Source of the DNA: Bacillus subtilis
GTDB lineage: Bacteria > Bacillota > Bacilli > Bacillales > Bacillaceae_C
Assembly: GCF_008764245.1 (NCBI RefSeq)
Contig: NZ_VTQV01000002.1
Coordinates: forward strand, 95,187-159,186
Reading direction: 5' to 3'
DNA: 64,000 bases
The position numbers were made by a program, and so were the translations under genes. Position 1 is the stretch's first letter, and each line of letters starts with the position of its first letter. The notes beneath the pieces were generated by a model. That model worked only from the letters and a program-made list of their open reading frames with translations. It was not told the origin of the DNA and searched no databases. Shown one piece after another: positions 9,086-18,530 of this stretch.

Positions 9086-9949
9086 ATGGTAACGAAAAAA
9101 GTATTTGAGGCCCTGAAATGGGCTTCTTCTTATTTAAAGAAACATAATCGGGATGAAAATGCTGGGGAATGGCTCCTTCTGTGGATTTTAAATATGGATA
9201 GATCTAAGTTGTTAGCAGAACAAAGAATGTCCTTGACAGAGGATCAGTGGCATCATTTTGAACAAGTGGTCAAGCAACATGCCTTAGGAAAACCAATTCA
9301 ATATATTATCGGGTATGAGGAATTTTACGGGCGAAGATTTATGGTGAATGAGCATGTGTTGATTCCGCGTCCAGAAACAGAGGAGTTAATCGAAGCTGTT
9401 TTGCACAGGATCAATCGTCTATTCCCCGGAAATCAACATTTGAAGTTGGCAGATATTGGGACAGGTAGTGGAGCTATTGCGATTACAATAAAACTAGAAC
9501 GTCCGGATTTGGAAGTGATGGCAACGGATATTTCTCAAGACGCTCTAAAAGTAGCCAATAGCAATGCGCAGGTTCTTGGCGCAGATGTCACTTTTCGGCA
9601 GGGGGATTTACTTATGCCGATTTTGCAGACTGGCGAAAAATGGGATATTATTTTGTCCAATCCACCTTATATTCCGGCCCATGATGTTTTAGATAAAATT
9701 GTCCAAGACCATGAGCCTTCTTTGGCTTTATTTGCCGGGGAAGACGGCCTTGATTTTTACAGGAGATTCGCCTTGGAGTTGCCGAAGGTTGTTCATGAAA
9801 AATCGTTGATTGCCTTTGAAATTGGAGCAGGACAAGGGGAAGCAGTCGTCGCCTTGATGAAGGAAGTGTTTCCAACAGCGCTTACGGAAATACTATTTGA
9901 TATTAATGGAAAAGATAGAATTGTATTAATCCAATGTGGGTCAGAATAG
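9086..9949 (+). CDS. prmC: Release factor glutamine methyltransferase
   Basis: PrmC methylates the glutamine of the GGQ motif in release factors using S-adenosylmethionine. The SAM-binding motif ADIGTGSGA lies near residues 122-130 and the catalytic NPPY at 192-195. The 287-residue protein starts immediately after the prfA stop codon with no gap, so translation probably depends on prfA. Its end is followed directly by a complex repeat region rather than by ywkF/spoIIR, as in some relatives. Confidence 0.96.
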   Translation: MVTKKVFEALKWASSYLKKHNRDENAGEWLLLWILNMDRSKLLAEQRMSLTEDQWHHFEQVVKQHALGKPIQYIIGYEEFYGRRFMVNEHVLIPRPETEELIEAVLHRINRLFPGNQHLKLADIGTGSGAIAITIKLERPDLEVMATDISQDALKVANSNAQVLGADVTFRQGDLLMPILQTGEKWDIILSNPPYIPAHDVLDKIVQDHEPSLALFAGEDGLDFYRRFALELPKVVHEKSLIAFEIGAGQGEAVVALMKEVFPTALTEILFDINGKDRIVLIQCGSE

Positions 9950-9954
9950 TGTTG

Positions 9955-10047
9955 CGACGGACAGGTTGTACTAGTGCAAGCGAAGCGACAGGACGTCGCC
10001 GCTTGAGCCTGCCGACAGGATGTCGCGCTTTTAGCCGTTCTTCCTTA
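9955..10047 (+). repeat. GGA-loop hairpin module after prmC
   Basis: Two hairpins, GCGAC-AGGAC-GTCGC (9985-9999) and CGACA-GGA-TGTCG (10013-10025), are preceded by gtgttgcgac and followed by gcgcttttagccgttcttcctt. That tail is the reverse complement of the 20-bp unit tandemly repeated at 59259-59318. It is a full member of the modular family GGCGTTGC, hairpin, GCGC, TTTAGCCG. Confidence 0.75.
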
Positions 10048-10062
10048 AAACAGTCGCCTGCG

Positions 10063-10217
10063 CTTTTCTGTGTCTAGCTCCAGTCTCCAGCATCTAGCAA
10101 ATTAACGTTTTCTTCCTACGATAAGTCAACATCGATTCACCTTTCAGGTTCATCGTGTTTCCTTTATCTCGTCAGAAATCTTTTAATTTGTACGATGCTA
10201 AACGGAGACTTCCGCTT
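10063..10217 (-). repeat. R1 intergenic repeat, reverse orientation, upstream of spoIIR
   Basis: A divergent reverse copy containing tgtctagctccag, cttcctacgataagtcaac, gtttcctttatctcgtcag and gcttttctgtg. The paired ends have changed together (catctagc and gctaaacg), so the fold is kept although the sequence drifts. Confidence 0.8.
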
Positions 10218-10222
10218 TTCTG

Positions 10223-10340
10223 TGTCTAGCTCCAGGCGTTAGGGGCTCGAGGTCAAATAACCCTGAACCTAGGAAGGGAAAAGGCACCCTTCCTAGGTTC
10301 AGGAACATTTGCTTGTCGCCCCTAGGCAAACGCCTTCCGC
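10223..10340. repeat. Nested long palindrome upstream of spoIIR
   Basis: A perfect 16-bp inverted repeat, CCTGAACCTAGGAAGG (10262-10277) and its complement (10288-10303), lies inside an outer imperfect inverted repeat from aggcgttaggggc to gcccctaggcaaacgcct. It starts with the same tgtctagctccagg stretch that ends R1 copies. Together with the two elements before it, it fills the 450-bp prmC-spoIIR gap. Confidence 0.75.
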
Positions 10341-10349
10341 ATTTCGTGT

Positions 10350-10378
10350 GTATACGATTCTATTTTTCTGTCTATACT
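10350..10378 (+). promoter_or_regulatory. Candidate sigma-F promoter of spoIIR
   Basis: GTATA, a 15-bp spacer and GTCTATACT (fits GnnnAnAnT). The same layout stands in front of spoIIQ. spoIIR is a sigma-F gene in B. subtilis. The transcript would start about 18 nt before the ribosome binding site. Confidence 0.5.
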
Positions 10379-10403
10379 GCTTTTGTAGAGGGGGCAGATG
10401 GAT

Positions 10404-11195
10404 ATGAAAAAGGAATATATGAAAAAGAGATTCTATCAAAAAAACATTGCGTGGATGTATATATTGGTTTTAGTTATCGGGACAGTGGCAAGCCTAATCT
10501 TACCTAAAATGGAAGTAGCGCAGGCAACAGATCCTTTGGTCATTCCTGATGAAGCGATTCGTTTACGTATATTGGCGAATAGTGACAAAGAAAAGGATCA
10601 GGCGATTAAACGGGAAATTCGGGATGCTGTAAATGAAGAGATTAATGAGTGGGTGGCGGAATTAACTTCCCTTGACGAAGCTAGGGCGTTGATGATTTCG
10701 CGTTTAGATATCATTGAAGAAATTGCCGAACAAAAACTAAAAGAAGCAAATATAGATGATACTGTACAAGTGAACTTTGGTGAAGCGCAATTTCCGACAA
10801 AACTTTATGGGCAATATCTTTATCCAGCAGGAACATATGAGGCGATTGTGATTACAATCGGAGAGGGAAAAGGAGCGAATTGGTGGTGTGTACTCTTTCC
10901 GCCGTTATGCTTTTTAGATTTCTCTAATAGTTTAGCAGTAAGTGAAGAATCAGAAGAAGCCGTTGAACAGGAACCAACAGAATCCCCATCGGAGGAGGAA
11001 TTGGAAGCACCTGAAAAGCAAGAGAATGCTGAAAAGAAGGATGAACAGGATGTAGAAACAGAGCTGGATCCAGAGGGATCTGGGGATAACAAAGAAACTG
11101 TGGATAACGAAACGAAAGCGGGCGTAGTGGTCAGCCAAGAAGACGAAGTAGAAGTGAAGTTTTTCCTAGTTGAATTATGGGATAAAATTTTTTAA
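10404..11195 (+). CDS. spoIIR: Stage II sporulation protein R
   Basis: This forespore-made signal protein is exported into the intermembrane space and activates SpoIIGA processing of pro-sigma-E. An N-terminal hydrophobic segment (about residues 14-33) precedes the conserved core VIPDEAIRLRILANSD and GANWWCVLFPPLCFLDFSN, and the C terminus ends VEVKFFLVELW. Between core and tail is a long Glu/Pro/Lys-rich low-complexity insert (about residues 174-245). The ATG at 10404 is favoured, nine bases after gaggggg; the ATG at 10398 is too close. Confidence 0.92.
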   Translation: MKKEYMKKRFYQKNIAWMYILVLVIGTVASLILPKMEVAQATDPLVIPDEAIRLRILANSDKEKDQAIKREIRDAVNEEINEWVAELTSLDEARALMISRLDIIEEIAEQKLKEANIDDTVQVNFGEAQFPTKLYGQYLYPAGTYEAIVITIGEGKGANWWCVLFPPLCFLDFSNSLAVSEESEEAVEQEPTESPSEEELEAPEKQENAEKKDEQDVETELDPEGSGDNKETVDNETKAGVVVSQEDEVEVKFFLVELWDKIF

Positions 11196-11202
11196 ATACC
11201 AT

Positions 11203-11406
11203 TTATACACAAAATCAACAGGTTTTATCCACAATAACCAACTAGTTATCCACAAATGTGTATAACTAGTTCGCCTTTTTGTTACTTATCAACAAAAAAA
11301 CCAAATATAACGGCATTTATAGATTGAATAGAAATGGGGAACAAATTATGAACACGACTCACTGGTCTGTGGAAAATAATGTGGATAATTTCGAAGATTA
11401 TCCACA
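11203..11406. promoter_or_regulatory. DnaA-box cluster between spoIIR and ywlC
   Basis: Four perfect TTATCCACA boxes (11225-11233, 11246-11254, 11380-11388 reverse, 11398-11406) lie in 204 bp. With them are two TTATACACA boxes (11203-11211, 11257-11265 reverse) and two one-mismatch boxes (TTATCAACA 11286-11294; TTTTCCACA 11368-11376 reverse). The last boxes are inside ywlC. B. subtilis has a DnaA-box cluster at the same gene, which titrates DnaA and dampens replication initiation. The motifs are seen; the function is by analogy. Confidence 0.8.
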
Positions 11407-12409
11407 GGTTGCTGAAGCTGCCCAGTACATACGGGACAATCAAATTGTGGCCTTTCCAACCGAGACAGTGTATGGATTAGGGGCAAATGCATATTCAGAT
11501 GAAGCTGTCGCTCAAATTTTCGCGGCGAAAGGCAGACCATCTGATAATCCACTTATTGTCCACATAGCCGAATATCAACAGTTAGAAAAACTAGTAGCGG
11601 GAATATCGAAGCAAGTGAAATTGTTGATAACTGCTTTTTGGCCGGGACCTCTTACCTTGATTTTCCCTAAAAAGTCTGGAGTTTTATCTGATTTAGTGAC
11701 AGCAGGATTGGATACTGTAGCGATTCGCATGCCTAGTCATCCAGTTGCTCTAGCTTTAATTCGTACATCCGGACTTCCAATTGCAGCACCAAGCGCAAAT
11801 CGTTCAGGTAAACCAAGTCCGACAACTGCCAAGCACGTTGAACAGGATCTTAATGGAAGAATTGCAGGAATTTTAGATGGTGGCGCAACAGGTGTAGGTC
11901 TTGAATCGACGGTTTTAGATTGCACTGGCCCGTTTCCGGTCATTTTGCGACCTGGTGGAATTACGAAGGAAGAGTTAGAAAGGGTTGTAAAGGATAAAAT
12001 TGAAGTTGCTTCTCATTTGCTGGAAAAAACGGATGTACCGCGAGCACCTGGGATGAAATATAAACATTATTCCCCTAGTGCCCCATTATATTTAGTAGAT
12101 GGGGAAGTGGGATGGATTCAAAGCTTAATTGATGAGAAACGCAAGCAGGGATTTAAAGTGGGGATGCTAGCTTCAACAGAAACACAGTCGAAGTATAAGG
12201 CTGACCTTGTACTTGATGTCGGCAGTAGAAACAACCTTGATCATGTAGCCCATCAACTCTATCACACTTTACGTGAATTTGATCAATCTAATGTTGATCT
12301 CATTTATTCAGAAATATTTCCTCAATCGGACGTAGGGGTGGCGATCATGAATCGCCTTGAAAAAGCAGCTGGCCATCATTGGGTGATTCAAGAAAAACAG
12401 GATTCATGA
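11348..12409 (+). CDS. ywlC: L-threonylcarbamoyladenylate synthase (Sua5/TsaC)
   Basis: The enzyme makes threonylcarbamoyl-AMP from threonine, bicarbonate and ATP for t6A37 tRNA modification. The YrdC domain covers about residues 17-205 (FPTETVYGLGANA, KGRPSDNPLIVHI, PSANRSGKPSPT) and is followed by a C-terminal Sua5 domain, the long form (353 residues). ATG 11348, behind gggga, is chosen; the upstream open frame runs through the DnaA-box cluster and is not conserved. The 5' coding region itself holds two perfect and one imperfect DnaA box. Confidence 0.95.
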   Translation: MNTTHWSVENNVDNFEDYPQVAEAAQYIRDNQIVAFPTETVYGLGANAYSDEAVAQIFAAKGRPSDNPLIVHIAEYQQLEKLVAGISKQVKLLITAFWPGPLTLIFPKKSGVLSDLVTAGLDTVAIRMPSHPVALALIRTSGLPIAAPSANRSGKPSPTTAKHVEQDLNGRIAGILDGGATGVGLESTVLDCTGPFPVILRPGGITKEELERVVKDKIEVASHLLEKTDVPRAPGMKYKHYSPSAPLYLVDGEVGWIQSLIDEKRKQGFKVGMLASTETQSKYKADLVLDVGSRNNLDHVAHQLYHTLREFDQSNVDLIYSEIFPQSDVGVAIMNRLEKAAGHHWVIQEKQDS

Positions 12410-12517
12410 TTTTATCGTCTAATATAATTATTTTTATCTGCTAACCACCTTCTAGTCTTACACATTTCCGCATATGTTTCCCTTATAGGCATGTCCGAAG
12501 GGAAAGGGGAAATTAGA

Positions 12518-13069
12518 TTGCTTGCGGAGATAGTGACAGTTATGATCATGGCCTTTGCGGTAAGTATGGATGCTTTTTCGATATCGATTGGTATGGGTGC
12601 ATATAAAATAAGATTAAGACAGATATTCTATATTGGGCTAGTCGTGGGCATATTTCACTTATTAATGCCGTTACTAGGAATATTTGCTGGTCATTTATTG
12701 TCAGGTACTTTTGGAGGGATTGCCATTTATATAGGTGGAATCTTACTCATTATATTGGGACTGCAAATGGTACTTACTATATTTCGATCTGATGCTGGTT
12801 CAACTTTCATGCCTGTTGGTTGGGGGGTATTACTCTTTTCCTTTTTAGTCAGTATTGATAGTTTCTCAGCAGGTTTAAGCCTCGGGATCTTTGGCGCAAA
12901 GGCCGCGCTCGCTGTCATTTGCTTTTCCGCTATGTCGGTTGGAATGACATGGTGTGGTTTGCTAATTGGCCGTAAAATGCAAAACATGCTCGGGGTATAC
13001 GGTGAATTATTAGGAGGAATTATCCTCATTGCTTATGGAATAAAGTTGTTAGTGCCGTTTCCGTGGTGA
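12518..13069 (+). CDS. mntP: Manganese efflux pump MntP
   Basis: A six-helix inner-membrane manganese exporter (former DUF204, YwlD in B. subtilis). The first helix contains the SMDAFSISIG motif, and the second half carries the related SIDSFSAGLSLG, as expected for the internal duplication. I start at TTG 12518, eight bases after ggaaagggg, giving 183 residues close to the B. subtilis length. The ATG at 12491 lacks a ribosome binding site. No manganese riboswitch is evident in the 108-bp gap. Confidence 0.88.
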   Translation: MLAEIVTVMIMAFAVSMDAFSISIGMGAYKIRLRQIFYIGLVVGIFHLLMPLLGIFAGHLLSGTFGGIAIYIGGILLIILGLQMVLTIFRSDAGSTFMPVGWGVLLFSFLVSIDSFSAGLSLGIFGAKAALAVICFSAMSVGMTWCGLLIGRKMQNMLGVYGELLGGIILIAYGIKLLVPFPW

Positions 13070-13070
13070 A

Positions 13071-13098
13071 AAGACAGCTGGAAAATGCTGTCTTTTTT
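13071..13098 (+). terminator. Terminator of mntP
   Basis: An aagacagc / gctgtctt stem with an eight-base loop and a T run. Confidence 0.85.
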
Positions 13099-13196
13099 TG
13101 TGGAAGTATGGCATAATCTTTACAAAGCAATATGCGGCCTTTTGACCTATGTGTAGGAAAGATATGGGCATGTGAAGAATTTGGAGGGATCATACA

Positions 13197-13637
13197 TTGA
13201 ACGGATGGAAGGTGCTTTTTATTTGTACCGGTAATACTTGCCGAAGTCCGATGGCTGAAGCAATCTTCAATCATCAATGGGGAGAGAAGGGAATGGCGAA
13301 ATCAGCAGGTTTATTTGCTGTCGAAGGAGAAAATGCTGCCCAGAATACAATTCGAGTTTTACAGGAAAATGGAATTAAATGTATGCATCAATCTAGAGCA
13401 TTGAATAAGGATGATCTGGATTGGGCTACCCATGTTTTCACTATGACAACTATGCATAAAGACCTAGTTATGAATTCCTATCCGGCTTATGCTGATAAAA
13501 TTTTTACACTCAAGGAATTTATCGGGGAAGGGGAACATTCACTAGATATTGCGGATCCCTATGGAGGAGATGACGCTGTCTATCGAAGGACTTTTGCGGA
13601 ATTAAATGAGTTAATTAGCAAGATGTTTACGGAATAA
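13197..13637 (+). CDS. ywlE: Protein-arginine phosphatase YwlE
   Basis: A low-molecular-weight phosphatase that removes phosphate from phosphoarginine and opposes McsB kinase in protein quality control. The P-loop is CTGNTCR with nucleophile Cys10, selectivity-determining Thr11 and Arg16. The general-acid loop is ADPYGGDD near residue 120. At 146 residues it is a usual length. It starts with TTG seven bases after ggaggga. It is followed within 35 bp by a chemoreceptor gene. Confidence 0.92.
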   Translation: MNGWKVLFICTGNTCRSPMAEAIFNHQWGEKGMAKSAGLFAVEGENAAQNTIRVLQENGIKCMHQSRALNKDDLDWATHVFTMTTMHKDLVMNSYPAYADKIFTLKEFIGEGEHSLDIADPYGGDDAVYRRTFAELNELISKMFTE

Positions 13638-13671
13638 AACGAAATTCTTATTATTGACGGGAGTAGGGAGT

Positions 13672-14961
13672 ATGACAAAGAAGCAGCGATATCGTTTTGG
13701 TTTACAGAAAAAACTAGTCGTATTTACGACTACATTGGCAGTGATTACATTCTCAACGAGTGCTATTTTCTTATATTTTGTTTATCCGTTTGTTGATCCA
13801 TATATAAATGAGCATGCGTTTACCATTATTACCTTATTATTAGGAATCATTTGGTCTGGGATTCTAGCTTATTTAAGCGCCACCATCATGACGAAGCCAC
13901 TTCAAAGGTTGAAAGAGGCTGCATCGAAGGCTGGAGAGGGAGATATTGGGACGGATGTTGCGGTAGGAAAAACAGATGACGAGATTAGGGCGTTAGGTCT
14001 TGCTTTCAACCAAATGTTGGGTAGTTTACGTGAAATTGTACAGCAGATTGAAGGAAGTGTTACCCAAACAAATACAAATGTGATTGCGATTTCGCAAAAG
14101 TCTAAAAAGGTTTCAGAAGAGGCGGAAAGTGTCGCCCATACGATCTCGGAAATATCTTCTGGTGCTGAAAGCTCAGCTGCTGCTATTCAGGCAACAGCGG
14201 AATCAGTAGAAGACATTACCAAGCTCGCCCAGCTTGTACAAGAAAAGGCAAGAAGGTCAGAAAATATCTCTCAAGAAATGGTGACAGAATTAAAAGAAAG
14301 CCAAAAAGTAGTGGAGTCCCTTGTAGTTGGGATCGGCCAATTAGCGGATAGAAATGGTCAATCCCTTAAGTCTGTTAAAAGATTAGAAGACAATGCTTCT
14401 AAGGTGGGGGAAATTATTCATCTCGTGGGAGACATTGCCAATCAGACAAACTTGCTAGCACTAAATGCTTCGATTGAAGCAGCTCGGGCAGGAGAACATG
14501 GAAAGGGATTTGCAGTCGTTGCAGAAGAAGTTAGAAAACTAGCAGATGAAAGTGCAAATGCCGTACATGGGATTACAGAGCTCCTACATAATATTCAAAC
14601 AGAGGTTAAACAGGTAGTAGAACAAATTTCTGAGCAAGTGACTTCTGCGGATGAAGAGGTAGAGAGAGGAAAACAAACCAATCTTGTCATTGCAAAAATG
14701 ACAGAAACCATCCATCAATCGGCCACATCTGTCGCTGATATATTACAGCTAGTCGATCGGCAAATGGAAAATGTCCAAGAAACTTCAGGACAAGCAGAAG
14801 AGGTTGCTGCGATTGCTGAAGAAACCTCGGCAGGTGCGGAAGAAGTAGCACGGGTTGCAAATAAGCAAGCTCAAGACATGGAAGAAATCGACCAATTAGC
14901 GATGGCTTTAGAAAATCAGGCCAGCAAATTAAAAGACACAATCGCCCGTTTTTACTTATAA
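13672..14961 (+). CDS. Methyl-accepting chemotaxis protein without an external sensor domain
   Basis: A chemoreceptor that signals to the CheA kinase. Two transmembrane segments (about residues 16-38 and 48-70) are joined by only about ten residues, so there is no extracellular ligand domain. A HAMP linker (about 70-125) is followed by the long coiled-coil signalling domain, with the hairpin tip containing [20 protein letters not shown]. It may sense a membrane or cytoplasmic signal. ATG 13672, eight bases after gggag, is preferred to a TTG 18 bases upstream. Confidence 0.9.
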   Translation: MTKKQRYRFGLQKKLVVFTTTLAVITFSTSAIFLYFVYPFVDPYINEHAFTIITLLLGIIWSGILAYLSATIMTKPLQRLKEAASKAGEGDIGTDVAVGKTDDEIRALGLAFNQMLGSLREIVQQIEGSVTQTNTNVIAISQKSKKVSEEAESVAHTISEISSGAESSAAAIQATAESVEDITKLAQLVQEKARRSENISQEMVTELKESQKVVESLVVGIGQLADRNGQSLKSVKRLEDNASKVGEIIHLVGDIANQTNLLALNASIEAARAGEHGKGFAVVAEEVRKLADESANAVHGITELLHNIQTEVKQVVEQISEQVTSADEEVERGKQTNLVIAKMTETIHQSATSVADILQLVDRQMENVQETSGQAEEVAAIAEETSAGAEEVARVANKQAQDMEEIDQLAMALENQASKLKDTIARFYL

Positions 14962-14978
14962 TAGTATTATGATGATCA

Positions 14979-15009
14979 GACCGTTTATATAAGAACGGTC
15001 CTTACTTTT
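14979..15009 (+). terminator. Terminator between chemoreceptor and rpiB
   Basis: A gaccgtt / aacggtc stem-loop followed by ccttactttt. It sits close to the rpiB ribosome binding site, so it could also attenuate rpiB. Confidence 0.65.
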
Positions 15010-15026
15010 AAGGAGGCAATCTAAAA

Positions 15027-15497
15027 ATGAAAGTAGCACTAGCGTCAGACCATGGTGGAATTCATATTCGTGAAGTAATTCGTGAATTATTAGAGGAACT
15101 AGGAATAGAATATCAAGATTTCGGTTGCGATTGTGAAACATCTGTTGACTACCCTGATTATGCAATGCCTGTAGCTGAAAAGGTAGCGAATGGTGAATTT
15201 GATCGTGGGATCCTAATTTGTGGAACAGGCATTGGTATGAGTATTTCAGCTAATAAAGTAAAAGGAATTCGTTGTGCGCTCGTACATGACGTTTTCAGTG
15301 CTAAAATGACCCGACTCCATAATAATAGCAATATGTTGGCTATGGGAGAAAGAGTCATTGGGGCAGGGCTAGCTAGCGAAATTGCCAAGACTTGGCTATT
15401 GACTGAATTTGAAGGTGGACGGCATCAAAATAGAATTGAAAAGATTAACAAGTATGAGGAAATAGAAGCCTCTTCGGGAAGTGAAAAAGGGGAATGA
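15027..15497 (+). CDS. rpiB: Ribose-5-phosphate isomerase B
   Basis: It interconverts ribose-5-phosphate and ribulose-5-phosphate in the pentose phosphate pathway. The RpiB/LacAB fold shows ASDHGG at residues 6-11, catalytic Cys65 in ICGTGIGMS and the HNNSNMLAMGERV substrate loop. Length is 156 residues with a short charged tail. A strong aaggaggc site precedes the ATG. The last four bases overlap the start of ywlG (ATGA), so the two are coupled. Confidence 0.95.
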   Translation: MKVALASDHGGIHIREVIRELLEELGIEYQDFGCDCETSVDYPDYAMPVAEKVANGEFDRGILICGTGIGMSISANKVKGIRCALVHDVFSAKMTRLHNNSNMLAMGERVIGAGLASEIAKTWLLTEFEGGRHQNRIEKINKYEEIEASSGSEKGE

Positions 15498-16045
15498 GCA
15501 ACGATTCTAGAGGTAAGTGGATCCAAGAAGTGGATCAGCTTATACAAGGTTGCAAAGAACATTTTCAACTTGGACGAGGAGACGTTCTAGTTATTGGGTG
15601 TTCAACATCAGAAATTATCGGCGAAAAAATTGGAACATCCGGCACAATGGAGGTCGCATCGGTTCTATTTGAAGCGCTCCAAAAATATGCAAATGAGGAA
15701 CACTTCGCACTAGCCTTTCAGTGTTGTGAACATTTAAATAGGGCTTTGGTTATAAATAAAGAGATTGCTGAAAAAAAGGGTTGGGAAAGGGTATCTGTTA
15801 TCCCGGCTCCTCATGCAGGAGGCTCCATGGCAACCTATGCTTATCAACATCTCAAAGATCCCGTTGTAGTAGAATCTATACAAGCTAATGCGGGGATTGA
15901 TATAGGGGATACTTTTATTGGCATGCATTTAAAACCCGTCGCGGTTCCAGTGAGAATAGAACAAAAGAAAATTGGACATGCTCATGTCACGAGCGCTATC
16001 ACTCGGCCGAAATTAATAGGTGGAGCACGGGCTATTTATGAATAG
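15494..16045 (+). CDS. ywlG: TIGR01440/DUF436 family protein YwlG
   Basis: A 183-residue conserved Firmicutes protein without an established function. It overlaps rpiB by four bases and follows aaaagggg inside rpiB. Recognisable family strings are VIGCSTSEIIGEKIG and NAGIDIGDTFIGMHLKPVAVP. No signal peptide or membrane segment is present. Its constant pairing with rpiB suggests a related metabolic role, but this is inference from context only. Confidence 0.88.
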   Translation: MSNDSRGKWIQEVDQLIQGCKEHFQLGRGDVLVIGCSTSEIIGEKIGTSGTMEVASVLFEALQKYANEEHFALAFQCCEHLNRALVINKEIAEKKGWERVSVIPAPHAGGSMATYAYQHLKDPVVVESIQANAGIDIGDTFIGMHLKPVAVPVRIEQKKIGHAHVTSAITRPKLIGGARAIYE

Positions 16046-16164
16046 TAAATAAATTCTTTAGCCGTTCCTCCTATTGAGGCACCCCCTCTTTCTTAAAACC
16101 TGAACATTATTTGGTTTTTAGATGGGAATGTTAAGAAATAACGGAAGATAATCCAAATTTTTGT

Positions 16165-16192
16165 TTGCAAGGATTTTTTTACATGGTAGAAT
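16165..16192 (+). promoter_or_regulatory. Sigma-A promoter of glyA
   Basis: TTGCAA, a 16-bp spacer and TAGAAT about 50 bp before the glyA ATG. Confidence 0.6.
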
Positions 16193-16243
16193 AAGAAAGA
16201 ATATCCAAAAGTTGATTCGGTCAAATAATAGGGGGAATGAGAA

Positions 16244-17479
16244 ATGAGCATCATTGCCAAACAAGATCCACAGTTGTATGAAGCGATTCAAAATGAATTA
16301 AAACGTCAACGAACAAAAATTGAACTCATTGCATCAGAAAATTTTGTGAGTCCTGCTGTGATGGAAGCTCAAGGTTCTGTCCTAACGAATAAATATGCGG
16401 AAGGATATCCGGGCCGTCGTTATTATGGTGGTTGCGAATATGTAGACGTCGCCGAAAACCTTGCTCGGGATAGAGCGAAGGAAATCTTTGGAGCAGAGTA
16501 TGTCAATGTTCAACCACATTCAGGAGCACAGGCCAATATGGCTGTCTACTTTACGATTCTAGAGCCAGGTGATACGGTGCTTGGAATGAATCTTTCACAC
16601 GGCGGCCATCTCACCCATGGAAGTCCTGTCAATTTCAGTGGCGTTTTATACAACTTTGTAGAATATGGTGTAGACGAGGAAACTCAATATATTAACTACG
16701 AGGATGTTCGTCAAAAAGCTGTGGAACATAAGCCGAAATTGATTGTTGTTGGAGCCAGTGCTTATCCTCGGACAATCGATTTTAAGAAGTTTCGTGAGAT
16801 TGCAGATGAAGTTGGTGCATATTTAATGGTGGATATGGCACATATAGCAGGCCTTGTCGCGACTGGCCATCATCCAAACCCAGTTCCTTATTCCGATTTC
16901 GTTACAACGACCACTCATAAAACATTGAGAGGCCCTCGTGGTGGAATGATTTTATGTAAAGAGGAATTCGGTAAGAAAATCGACAAATCTGTTTTCCCTG
17001 GCATTCAAGGTGGCCCACTTATGCATGTGATTGCAGCTAAAGCAGTAGCTTTTGGTGAAGTATTGACAGACGAGTTTAAAACATATAGTCAGAATGTGAT
17101 TGATAATGCAAAGCGTCTTGGTGAGTCCCTTAAAAAAGCAGGATTAAAACTCGTTTCAGATGGCACAGACAATCATTTGCTTTTAATTGATCTTCGTTCG
17201 GTTGGATTAACAGGAAAAGTAGCAGAAAAAGTATTAGATGATATTGGCGTTACGGTGAATAAAAATACTATTCCTTTTGATCCAGAAGGTCCGTTTACAA
17301 CGAGTGGAATTAGAATTGGTACACCTGCGGTAACATCCCGTGGTTTTGGACTGGAAGAAATGGATGAAATTGCTTCGATTATTGGATTGGTTTTAAAGAA
17401 TCACGAAGATGAAACCAAGTTAGAGGAGGCGCGCCAACGTGTAGCGGACCTCACAGCAAAATTCCCATTATATGAATAA
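16244..17479 (+). CDS. glyA: Serine hydroxymethyltransferase
   Basis: A PLP enzyme that converts serine and tetrahydrofolate to glycine and 5,10-methylene-tetrahydrofolate, the main one-carbon source. The PLP-binding Lys226 lies in [14 protein letters not shown]. The N-terminal [10 protein letters not shown] and [11 protein letters not shown] strings are typical. At 411 residues it is normal length. An aggggga site precedes the ATG. It is monocistronic, with its own promoter and terminator. Confidence 0.97.
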   Translation: MSIIAKQDPQLYEAIQNELKRQRTKIELIASENFVSPAVMEAQGSVLTNKYAEGYPGRRYYGGCEYVDVAENLARDRAKEIFGAEYVNVQPHSGAQANMAVYFTILEPGDTVLGMNLSHGGHLTHGSPVNFSGVLYNFVEYGVDEETQYINYEDVRQKAVEHKPKLIVVGASAYPRTIDFKKFREIADEVGAYLMVDMAHIAGLVATGHHPNPVPYSDFVTTTTHKTLRGPRGGMILCKEEFGKKIDKSVFPGIQGGPLMHVIAAKAVAFGEVLTDEFKTYSQNVIDNAKRLGESLKKAGLKLVSDGTDNHLLLIDLRSVGLTGKVAEKVLDDIGVTVNKNTIPFDPEGPFTTSGIRIGTPAVTSRGFGLEEMDEIASIIGLVLKNHEDETKLEEARQRVADLTAKFPLYE

Positions 17480-17484
17480 ATTGG

Positions 17485-17518
17485 AAATCCGCTTCTCTTT
17501 TTAGGGGGCGGATTTTTA
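17485..17518 (+). terminator. Terminator of glyA
   Basis: An aaatccgc / gcggattt stem followed by T residues. The next 250 bp up to upp hold nothing that I recognise. Confidence 0.8.
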
Positions 17519-17769
17519 CTATGCAAAATTGCTCCTGGCTGGTTTTATCGCAAGTAAACCTGAGAACACCAAAAATTACGAATGTTTATTTCTTTAGTCG
17601 ATTTCAAACAAATGGAACATACTAAACCTATGCAAGAGGATTCAAAAGGAACTTCTAATTATTTCCCTTGCTCTACCACTTCCTTTTCTGTAAAATAATC
17701 AAGGACTGTTGAAGCTAAGGCAAAAAATCAAATAGGTTCGGCAATATTTAAATTTAAAGGAGAGATACC

Positions 17770-18399
17770 ATGGCCAAAGTATATGTGTTTGATCACCCTC
17801 TCATTCAACATAAACTTACATATATTCGGGATAAGAACACGGGGACAAAGGAATTTCGGGAGCTTGTAGATGAAGTAGCAACTTTAATGATGTTTGAAAT
17901 TACGAGAGAAATGTCCCTTCAAGAAGTTATGGTAGAAACGCCTGTAGCTTCTGCGAAAGCTAAGGTGATATCTGGGAAGAAGCTAGCAATTGTGCCAATT
18001 CTTCGCGCTGGAATTGGGATGGTAGACGGAATACTAAATCTTATTCCTGCTGCAAAGGTAGGCCATGTTGGTCTTTATCGTGATCCTCAAACACTTAAAC
18101 CTGTAGAATATTATGTGAAATTACCAAGTGATGTTCAGGAGCGAGAATTAATTCTCGTCGATCCTATGCTTGCAACCGGTGGTTCAGCCGTTGCTGCGAT
18201 CGATTCTTTAAAAGCGCGTGGTGCTAAAAATATTAAATTCATGTGTCTCATTGCTGCTCCGGAAGGCGTCGAAGCGATGAAAAAGTCTCATCCAGATGTA
18301 GATATATATATTGCGGGATTAGACGAAAAACTTAGCGAAAAAGGCTATATTATTCCGGGCTTGGGAGATGCCGGTGATCGTTTATTTGGAACGAAGTAA
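17770..18399 (+). CDS. upp: Uracil phosphoribosyltransferase
   Basis: A salvage enzyme that makes UMP from uracil and PRPP. The PRPP-binding loop is [15 protein letters not shown] (about residues 128-142), and the uracil-binding [13 protein letters not shown] is near the C terminus. Length 209 is standard. An aaaggaga site precedes the ATG. It lies between glyA and mnaA, ahead of the atp operon, a common Bacillaceae arrangement. Confidence 0.97.
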   Translation: MAKVYVFDHPLIQHKLTYIRDKNTGTKEFRELVDEVATLMMFEITREMSLQEVMVETPVASAKAKVISGKKLAIVPILRAGIGMVDGILNLIPAAKVGHVGLYRDPQTLKPVEYYVKLPSDVQERELILVDPMLATGGSAVAAIDSLKARGAKNIKFMCLIAAPEGVEAMKKSHPDVDIYIAGLDEKLSEKGYIIPGLGDAGDRLFGTK

Positions 18400-18408
18400 T
18401 GAACGTAA

Positions 18409-18447
18409 AAATTAATCCAGGTGGAGAATCTGCCGGGTTAATTTTTA
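18409..18447 (+). terminator. Terminator of upp
   Basis: An aaattaatcc / gggttaattt stem and a T-rich tail. Confidence 0.75.
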
Positions 18448-18530
18448 TATAGAGGCCTGAAACCGTTTGAATGATAGCACTCATTAATCGGGTATAGGCA
18501 CTTTTCTAAGGTGAAGGAAGTGATTTGAAA

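Noticed and set aside
10820-11138. Ser-rich and Phe-rich minus-strand frames within spoIIR
   Set aside because: They are antisense shadows of the Glu/Lys-rich low-complexity insert of SpoIIR.
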